A DNA stretch of 64,000 nucleotides from Rhizophlyctis rosea (taxonomy: Eukaryota; Chytridiomycota; Chytridiomycetes; Rhizophlyctidales; Rhizophlyctidaceae): assembly GCA_027596075.1 (NCBI GenBank), contig JADGJC010000047.1, positions 28,724 through 92,723 of the forward strand, written 5' to 3'. Of this stretch, positions 56,616 to 64,000 are shown in pieces (within the stretch, counting starts at the first letter, position 1; each line of letters opens with the position of its first letter). The position numbers were made by a program, and so were the translations under genes. A model generated the notes under the pieces. It made no database searches. It was not told the origin of the DNA and was given only the letters and a program-made list of their open reading frames with translations.

Positions 56616-59374
56616 TTACCGCACATTCCACCGAGTCCCAGGTATCCAACCGAATAACCTTTCCTTGAAGCTACGTTTTGAGCTCGTTTGCGATTGGCCG
56701 ATGTTAAATCGAGAGATGCGAGCCTTGCGGCCAGGAGGAAAAGATGTGGCGGTATCGAAAGGGAGATTCGAAGGAGGGTGTGATACGAGGTCTGATTGAG
56801 GGATATTGACTGGATGAGGAGCTAAGATGATGTTGGATGCGGCATTCGCATGAGTTACGTGATTCGAATGTGATGGTGGGACATCATGGGTTGCAATATT
56901 CGGTTGGGGGTTGGCGTCCGCATTGGCAGGTGTGCTGATGTTAGATACCGTGGAATGACGATGCACTTCGATGACCTGGTGGGCTGGTTTCCGAGTGCAG
57001 GAAGCAATATCTGGGCGAGCTTTGTCGACTTGTCGGGCAGGTGCGACGTCGTCAGATGCAGGATACTGAATTTGGTTGTCTTCCTGCGACATTGTCGTGA
57101 GGACATGGTGAGATGCAACTGTTGCTTGAGCAATATAGTGTTGAGCAAAGCGGGAGGTATCTTCGGAGGTGACGCTGGGCAGATGGACGACACCGGGGAC
57201 AGGTTGCGCATCCATCTGCTGAATGGCCGGTACCCCACCATTACAACTCTCCTCATTCGCCGGCCCTGCCGATTCTGGTGGAACATCTTCTCCCTTTTCG
57301 CGACGATCCTCAAGCTCTTCCTGTATTGTCTTGAGTGCGTCGGCACACTCCAGCGTGTCCTCATGCTCCTCTCCTAGTACTCGCTCCCTCCTCTCCAGAC
57401 ACTCTATACAAAGGTGCTCCGCTTCCTCCCATCTATCCTGGCAGCAGTACAGGCGCACCACATCTAACATCCATTTGAAGGTTTCTTCATGATCATCTCC
57501 TCGCACCCGCTTGCTTCTCCTCAAACAATTCACATAAAGAGCTTCCGCGTCCGTCCATCTGTCTGCCTTCACATATACTCTCCCTAAGTCCAACATCAAA
57601 TCAAGTGTTTTCGAATGGTCTTCTCCCAACGCCTTCTTCGTTCCTTCCAAGCACCGCCCGTACATCCTCTCGGCCCTTTCCCACCGCTCCATGCGATTGT
57701 AAATATCTGCTAAATTGTAAACTACTTCAAGTGTTTCGGGATGTTCCTCCCCAAGCACTTCCTCTCTTCCCTTCAGGCAATCCAAATATAGTGCTTCGGC
57801 CTCCTCGACTTTTCCCGACCTAACACACAAGTTTCCGAGGTCCCGGATTGCTTCCAGGGTTTGCGGATGACCATCTCCGAGTACGCACTTCCACCTTTCC
57901 ATGCAAGTGCTAAATAGTGGGTCGGCCTCTTGGTACTTCTCTTCTTCGCAATACACAAGCGCCAAACCCCTAACCGCAAGGACGGTGCTTAGATGATCAT
58001 CACCCAGCACACGCGTTGCCCGTTGAATATAATCCAGATACACCTGTTCCGCCAGCTGGTACTCTTTCTGGCCGGTGTACAAGGCCGCTAAATTAAGACC
58101 GAATTCCATCCACTCTGAGTCATCTTCCAAAACCCCCATTCTCCCTTCAACATGCGCCAAATAAATCTCCTCCGCCTTGACGTAATTATCTTGTTTCATA
58201 TAGCTCCCCCACAAGTTGTTTAAAGACCGGAGTGTGTCCGGGTGATCGACTCCTTGTATTTGCCTCCTCCTTTCCCAACATTCCAGATACAGGGACTCTG
58301 CCATTTCGTACTTCCCCTGGGCGGAATACAGGTAGGCCAGGTTGTTGATGAAGATGAGCGTATTGAGGCCATCCTCGCCCACAGATCGCTTGGACTTCTC
58401 CAGAGAATCCAGGAGGAGAGGCTCGGCTTGATCATATAGCCCCTGATTGATACAGTGACCCAAGAGCCGTCTGCCACCCAGCTCGTTCCAGGTCGCTGAC
58501 AGCATCAGTGGCATCTGTCATCTGCTGGATATGAGAACGAAGGGTTTTGACCATCCAGGAAGATAGGAGAGAGATGATCAATTGGTCGAGTTTGTTGAAC
58601 CCTCTTGTGGCTTGATAGCCGTTTGGATAGCCATCAGGTCGCTTTCGTTGGTGGCTTTACTGTTTTCTGATTTCAAGAGGGGATGGTGTTGTAGAAGATA
58701 TCATAATTTTGTCCGATTGCTTTGCGGAAGGCATGGATTTGGCTGTCGGGAAGAGCAATATCGAAGTTGGAACCGGTGTTGATACAGGTGAAGAGCTCAA
58801 AAACGCACCAAGCCCGCGTTGAGGTAAGTGGCTTGTCCCAGGGCAGGAGGACCATTAGGACATTCCCAATGGCGGAGATGGCGTTTGTAAAGGTGTCTTG
58901 AAGCCATTCCGCAGCGATGACGTCCCGACGGTGTTGATCAAGAGAGAACAGGTCGAACCATACCACAACGTCAGGGCTTCTGGGTTTCGTGGTGGTTTCA
59001 GTCGTATCACTTTGTTCCCGCTTGAACTCGGGGTCAGTGAAGAAGTTGAACAGAGCGTCAACGACATCGAGGAATTCATACTGCCAACAGTGGCTGATGA
59101 ATCAATTCGCGGGTGCGACAACGGAGGGACCATCAAAAAGGCGCCAAATGGGGGGCGGCGACAGAAGGTGTTCGCAGAGGGAGGTCCCTGCGGGGGTTCG
59201 TGGTATAACGAAACGTTCGCAGACGTCTTTTGTGGTCAGTCCCGCCAACTCATCCCATCCACCACACTGTTTGATGAAAGTGGAGAAGTAGGTAAGACGC
59301 ACGCCGAAGAGGGAGATAGAACCGGCTTCGGTGCGAAGGATTGTATCCGATGGGATATGCGGTTGTTTCGCCAT
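56616..59374 (-). pseudogene. Decayed FISHxW-domain/TPR gene
   Basis: From ATG 59374 (MAKQPHIPSD) the frame reads GWDELAGLTTKDVCERFV, then SLCEHLL, then APAN-stop-FISHCWQYEFLDVVDAL, where relatives have Trp: the codon is TGA (59104-59102). It continues VVWFDLFSLDQH, VLLPWDKPLTSTRAWCVFEL and FRKAIGQNYDIFYNTIP. Then come three single-base breaks: in a C-run (near 58680, before LLKSENSK), a G-run (near 58607, before FNKLDQLIISLL) and near 58436-58445, just before QGLYDQAEPLL. After that nine or so TPR units of 42 residues follow without interruption (for example EEHPETLEVVYNLADIYNRM) and then a disordered tail. The FISHxW/WFDLFSxxQH module coupled to TPR occurs in algae and chytrids, from memory. 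The gene is a pseudogene or hit by homopolymer assembly errors. Confidence 0.75.
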
Positions 59375-60356
59375 AACCACGAGCAGGACGTTGTGTGTCA
59401 GGTGGTCTGAGGTAAACAAGGTCAGCTGAATGAGACAAAAATGAGCCATCCAACATTACAGTGGAGGTAAACAGAACATCGAGATCCATACCGAACTCAA
59501 TAAAAGTGGGTGGGAAAAGACGTCACGGATCCCGCGGTCGTGCTTTGTGTCGGCGTCGCAAGTGTCGGCGTCAAAGCTGCAGCAGTATACGACAGCATAC
59601 GTCAGTTGCAAAGTTTTGATCTGGTTGTATTTCCGACCTACAGTACATTGTGAATGGGTCTCTTCTGACGACAAGGTTCACAACAGGGGCCAATGATACG
59701 CGATCCCGCGAATTTAAAAAAAGGAATAGGAGGGAATCGGAGAGAAATGATGGAAAGGCCGTTAGCGTACTTTTACCACGTGAAGATCGATGAAAAAGGT
59801 CTGGGAGAGAAACTTCCGCCCGGGATTTAAAGGGCAGCACCCCGAGGAAGGTGTCTTACAAAGGCATCCCAAACTTCATCCCAACAGTTGCACAGAGGAG
59901 CACAAGCATCAGTGGCAGGACAATCCGCCAGGGTCCTAGATTTCTTACCTTCGATGAGAGCCAGGAGTATTGGCAGTCAAACAGTAGCATGACCCTTCGT
60001 CGGCCAGCATAGGGTACTTAAACTCAATGACTATAAGCACAACTTTGATGACCTTCCCGTTGTCAATGAGAAGGTTAAACAAGGTGAAAGGGGAGCCTGC
60101 GCGAGAAGTGCCCACCCGCTCTTTTAGGAACGTGGAACAGTGCTTTGGGGACTTTCATTGTATACGGGTACTGCACATTTAAGTCGAGTTAACTCATCAA
60201 ACGAAAACACCACGAATTTTGATTTCATTCGAGCACCACACATTTTAGGCGGGCAAACTCATTGATCATAAAGCCCTGCAGAAACAAAAGGCTAAGCACA
60301 GGAGTCGCAGTACATTCCATGCGGAGGCCGGAACATCGTCTCGGCCAATTCTTTCG

Positions 60357-60943
60357 AAGCAGCTGCCTCTCAAGAAGGAGGCGACATGACCTTGTACTGG
60401 ACCTACCGGTAACACAACTCCCGGGCTGAAACTTTAGGAACAACAATTGCGACTGGCATGCATGTTTTAAGAACCCGCCGCAACTTGTTGTTCCGAGGGA
60501 GGAGGAGGTTTCCGCCGAATATATATACCCTGCAAGAAGGCTTGGGCGGTGAGTCATTCGACCAATCAGATTGGTGCTTGATTGATTGTTTATGGGACGT
60601 AGTGGTGATAAAAAGGTTGCGCGTCAATGCTGGTCAAGGAAAGTTCGGATTGTCAGCTCGAATGTTTAACAAAAGCCATAGCACGAGAGCCTAGATACAC
60701 CGTCACGTTCGAGTAGGCCCTCGATTTTCGCTGCTGTGGAGCAGCTTCCACTCAAGAAGGTGGCTACGTGACACTGTTCCAGACACCCGTACTAGGACTT
60801 TAGGAACTACAATAGCAAAGGCAAGCCGATTGAGCGCTCTGGTCGGCAGACCTTGACCATCATCGTTCCGAGGGGGTACTGTGTGCGCGCACTCCTTTTA
60901 TACCCTGCGAGAAGGCTTGGGATGTGAGTCATTCGACCAATGG
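60357..60943 (-). repeat. Diverged direct duplication, each copy with CCAAT, TGACTCA and TATA elements
   Basis: Copy A (60357-60567) and copy B (60738-60943) share ordered blocks about 375 bases apart: ctcaagaagg, actttaggaac, gttccgaggg, tataccctgc and gaaggcttggg, then gtgagtcattcgaccaat. Read on the minus strand each copy gives ATTGG (CCAAT box), TGACTCA (Gcn4/AP-1-type site at 60550-60556 and 60925-60931) and then a TATA element (near 60520-60527 and 60896-60902). No coding gene is recognised downstream of either copy. Confidence 0.6.
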
Positions 60944-61462
60944 TTTAGCTTGTAGTTGTGTGGTGTGCAACCTAAGTTGAGACATCCGGAAAGCCCGTAT
61001 GATGCATCGGAAGTGTTTCTTATTCGCTACCCGAATGCATTCCCCATTTACAAATCCCGGTCCCTCATTTCTCACCTACCTTTTACATTTCCAGTATTGC
61101 GACAAACTTCTATCGGAATGCGCAAGATTTCAAGTAGAAAGCCGGAGGTGGAATGAAAAGAATGAGCTAGTTTCCATGGCACGTGTAGACGTCTTTGGAT
61201 CTCAGAGTTTCGGAGCTCGGACTTCCGAAGTGAGGTGACAAACTTCCTCCCCAGAATTTCGCCTTTTTTGCTTTGGCCCTGTTGATAGGTTTGACCTCGC
61301 TTGAAGTGTTTGCTAAAGCAATCAGACCAATTGGCAGCTTTCCCGATGTCAGCCCATCCTTCCCGCCTCGCTCGCCCGCGCGGTGAGCATTTACCGTGCC
61401 CAACATCTATCATTCGCATTCTACATTCGCCTCTACGTTCAGTTGCAACTTCGTTTACCTTT

Positions 61463-61477
61463 CCCCCCCCCCCCCCC
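61463..61477. repeat. Poly-C tract (15 bases)
   Basis: A run of 15 C, upstream of the short-chain dehydrogenase gene, likely variable in length. Confidence 0.9.
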
Positions 61478-61901
61478 ACCCCGTCTTCGCGCACCTGAAA
61501 CGCATTCGCTGTTGTGCCATTGATGATTTGATAATATTGATATGGATCATTCGCGAAAGAATGTGAGTACCATACCGTGTGACTGTGGGCGCGGCTGGTG
61601 CGCGGAGGGTGCCGTTCCAAAGTTGGAAGTGCGCATGTGCGAGTACCTCGGAGAATCGGAGCTCGGATTGCCGAATCGACAAGGAAAAGTTCCCTTCAGA
61701 CCTTGCCCACAAATGTCAAATAAGTTCCACACGTCTAGGGTTCGATGTCTCTGCCTTCCCGTTGACCCCTACCTAGTTTACACTTCAAGCAGATAGACTT
61801 GTCATATAAAGGAATCGGCCCCCCGTCTGACTTGCCTGCACGGAGAGCAATACCCCATACGCAACATTCATCACTCGTACCATCCCCTCCACCTATACAG
61901 A

Positions 61902-63007
61902 ATGGTCGCCCCAACCGCCATCCGCGCCTCAAACGCCCAAATCTGTACCACCCTCCCCTCCCCTCTCGTCGGCGTCTTCGCCGGCGCAACATCCGGAATT
62001 GGCGAATACACCCTTCGAGCCTTTGTTAAACACACTAAATCCTCGCGCGCGTACATCATTGGCCGCACGCAAGCGGACGCTGACAAGATCATTGCGGACT
62101 GTAAAGTCGTCAATCCCGACGCAGAGGTCATATTCATCAAGGCTGATCTGAGTTTGTTGAAGAATGTGGATGAAGTGTGCAAGCAGATCGCAGGGAGGGA
62201 GAAATACGTCAACGTTTTGTGTATGAGTACTATGAGTGTGGCGTTCGGGACGAGTAAGTTGTGCCGTGAATGACTCGCTTGACTCTGCACACGATTTCAA
62301 GGCAATCGGCTGTAACTTATCTGCTACCCCGGACAGAGACCACAGAAGGCCTCCACAAGGCCCTAGCACTAGCCACTCACTCCCGCTACCGCCTAGCCCT
62401 CAACCTCCTCCCCCTCATCCGCACCGCCCCCTCCCTCCGTCGCGTCCTGTCCGTCCTTACCGGCACGAAAGAAGGCCCCATCGACCTCACCGACTTAGAA
62501 GGCCTCTCCATGCCCGTCACCCAAATCCGCAGCCACGCCGCCTCCGTCACCACACTTGTATTCGAAGAACTCGCCCGCCGTGCACCAGAAGTATCATTCA
62601 TCCACGAATACCCCGGAACCGTGAAAAGCAAACTAGGCAAAGACGCAAACAGTCTGGGAATCAAAGTTTTCCTGACGCTTTTCCAGACTCTTGCACCCTT
62701 TTTTGCGATTCCGGATGAGGAGAGTGGAGAGAGGCATTTGTTTTGTTTGACGAGTGGGAGGTTTCCGCCTAGGGAGGGGGAGGGGGCTGCGGGTGTGGCT
62801 GTGGATGGTAGTGTAGGGGTTGCGAGGGGGACGGATGGGGTGGTGGGGAGTGGAGTCTATTCTGTAGATGAGAATGGGGAAGTGGCTGACGCGAAGGTGG
62901 AGGCGTTGTTGGCTGGGTATAGGAAGGACGGGACTGCAGCAAAGGTGTGGGAACACCACGCAGCGGATTTTAAGAGAGTTACGGGTAGCGAGGTTCTACA
63001 GCTGTAA
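61902..63007 (+). CDS. Short-chain dehydrogenase/reductase (fungal type)
   Basis: Exons 61902-62253 and 62337-63007 join in frame through an 83-base intron, giving 340 residues. The Rossmann start shows VGVFAGATSGIGEYTLRAF (TGxxxGIG-type cofactor loop, about residue 24) and AYIIGRTQADADKII. KADLSLLKNVDEVCKQI precedes the strand KYVNVLCMST. After the splice come TTEGLHKALALATHSRYRLA, VLSVLTGTKEGPIDLTDLEG and FIHEYPGTVKSKL, as in filamentous-fungal SDRs of unknown substrate. The canonical YxxxK active site is not evident: SRYRLA stands where fungal relatives have YYSRxRF. The C-terminal part (about 240-340) is Gly/Val-rich. It is probably an NAD(P)-dependent oxidoreductase of secondary metabolism or detoxification. 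Confidence 0.85.
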
Positions 63008-64000
63008 GTGGTGGCGAATGAATTCCTTCTGTCAGAGTATATCATATGAATAATCGTTCCTTGTACAAACATGTATTGTGATTCATTGTATAGTCTATTA
63101 TACAATCTTCCGACATTTTCCGTTGTTGATTTTGTGGCGATTCTATGAGGGAAGATTACTCCCCCTTGAAATACATGCAAGCCGGAGCCATATCCTTCCA
63201 TATGCGAATATGGCGATCAATCATGGCGCGAATCTCGGCATCCCGTTTGGCGGAGGCCGGCAACGTGGAGTTTTGATGAAAGAAAGTGAGAAACTCAGAA
63301 CAGAAAGGAAGCGAGTTGAACTCTTTCGCCAATGCAAATCATCATGAGTAGCAATGAGGGATCACATGCAAGATGATTTCAAGTCGGTCGACCACAAATT
63401 GAAATTCGTGACATGAGATAAGAGTTGTCCTTCGGCCAATTTTCGCCGCCATTGGAGGGCACCGCAATGTTGGGTAGAGCCCAACCAAACAAAAACACGA
63501 ACGAGGCGCTTGAAACAGCCTGAACTTGCAAAGGAGCCACATATAACATTCCCGCCAGTTCTCTCAGAAAATAAAAACGTTTCCAGCCAAATCCCCAAAA
63601 AAGGCATCTCAAAACTCTATTCAAAATCAAAAAAATTCCTCTATCTCCCTCCCCATTAAGCCATCTAACACCGTCCTTATCCCCCACCCCACCACCACCA
63701 CCCCTCAAAACCTCCCAAGTCCTACCGCTGCACACCCCCAATCCCAATCTCAATCCCCAACCCACTCCCAACCCCTCCTCCCAAAATACCCCCCTCCCCA
63801 ACACCTCCACCAACCTCTCCACCCACCTCCCCATACCCAACCCCACCACCAAACGCCCCATCCTCCAAATGCGGTCCAAAAACAACACCAACCCCCTCCA
63901 CCCCCTCACACAACAACACAACAAAAACACCAACAACACCCGACGCAGACAAACATATCCCACACCCAAAACAAACACCAAACACGCCCCGAATCAACCA
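63008..64000. other. Intergenic, strongly C-rich on the plus strand towards the edge
   Basis: No gene is supported. From about 63600 the plus strand is almost devoid of G and rich in ccc, aac and acc. Long minus-strand frames here (for example 63379-63981) are Gly/Val-rich low-complexity artefacts. A gene could begin beyond the window edge. Confidence 0.5.

Larger units (their letters stand above)
59375..61901. other. Long intergenic region with duplicated promoter-like block
   Basis: About 2.5 kb without a supported gene. It contains a diverged direct duplication (60357-60567 and 60738-60943) and a C15 tract (61463-61477). Open frames on both strands lack domains and look like chance frames. 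Confidence 0.5.

Noticed and set aside
63379..63997. 200-codon Gly/Val-rich minus-strand frames
   Set aside because: Low-complexity artefact of a G-poor plus strand, with no domain.
1..64000. CRISPR array, prokaryotic operon or insertion sequence
   Set aside because: The genes are spliced and eukaryotic. No regular repeat-spacer array, transposase or terminal inverted repeat with target duplication was found.

Overview
The window comes from a zoosporic (chytrid-like) fungus. Genes are intron-rich with short GT-AG introns. A nearly complete inner-arm axonemal dynein heavy chain (13276-26176, minus) means the organism builds a motile flagellum. A secreted GH10 xylanase with a CBM1 cellulose-binding domain (45931-47522) points to plant-polysaccharide degradation. 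Several F-box/ankyrin proteins, including an 'LEWW' ankyrin variant, fit the same lineage. The species is not identified.

Layout: 905-1603 (-) Ser/Thr-rich single-pass membrane protein; 2436-7538 (-) a 12-exon TIR-NACHT-WD40 receptor-like STAND protein with an N-terminal beta-grasp-like domain; 8353-10260 (+) a broken F-box/ankyrin gene; 10902-12377 (-) a 5-hmdU DNA kinase/alpha-glutamyl-putrescinyl-thymine pyrophosphorylase-like protein; 13276-26176 (-) dynein heavy chain; 26189-27181 (-) a four-exon gene of unknown function ending 12 bases before the dynein start; 28205-29149 (+) F-box-like/ankyrin; 29510-29612 (-) intron-containing tRNA-Pro(CGG) with two inverted tRNA-Pro 3' fragments nearby; 29744-31208 (+) F-box protein; 31357-32121 (-) small membrane protein; 32535-36551 (-) RRM/coiled-coil protein carrying a frameshifting 8-bp duplication; 37079-38454 (+) NECAP endocytic adaptor; 38740-39865 (-) DsbA-like thioredoxin-fold protein; 40403-41335 and 43648-44442 (+) Ser/Thr-rich single-pass membrane proteins; 45931-47522 (+) xylanase; 49968-51393 (+) coiled-coil/SAP-like protein; 52210-53208 (+) ubiquitin-like/WLM metalloprotease; 54850-55701 (-) LEWW ankyrin protein; 56616-59374 (-) a decayed 'FISHxW'/TPR gene; 61902-63007 (+) short-chain dehydrogenase.

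Housekeeping and ciliary genes (dynein, NECAP, DsbA-like, SDR, SAP, WLM) alternate with fast-evolving accessory genes: the TIR-NACHT-WD40 protein, the F-box/ankyrin genes and the FISHxW/TPR gene. Several accessory genes contain frameshifts or nonsense codons. They may be decaying, or the assembly may have errors at homopolymers.

The best candidate for an unusual system is the TIR-NACHT-WD40 gene. The inferred exon phases join into one open frame of 1,464 codons. The TIR part keeps the SYR motif and the glutamate aligned with the catalytic Glu of TIR NADases, followed by Walker A and B and ten WD40 repeats. Splice structures were inferred by eye and need transcript support.
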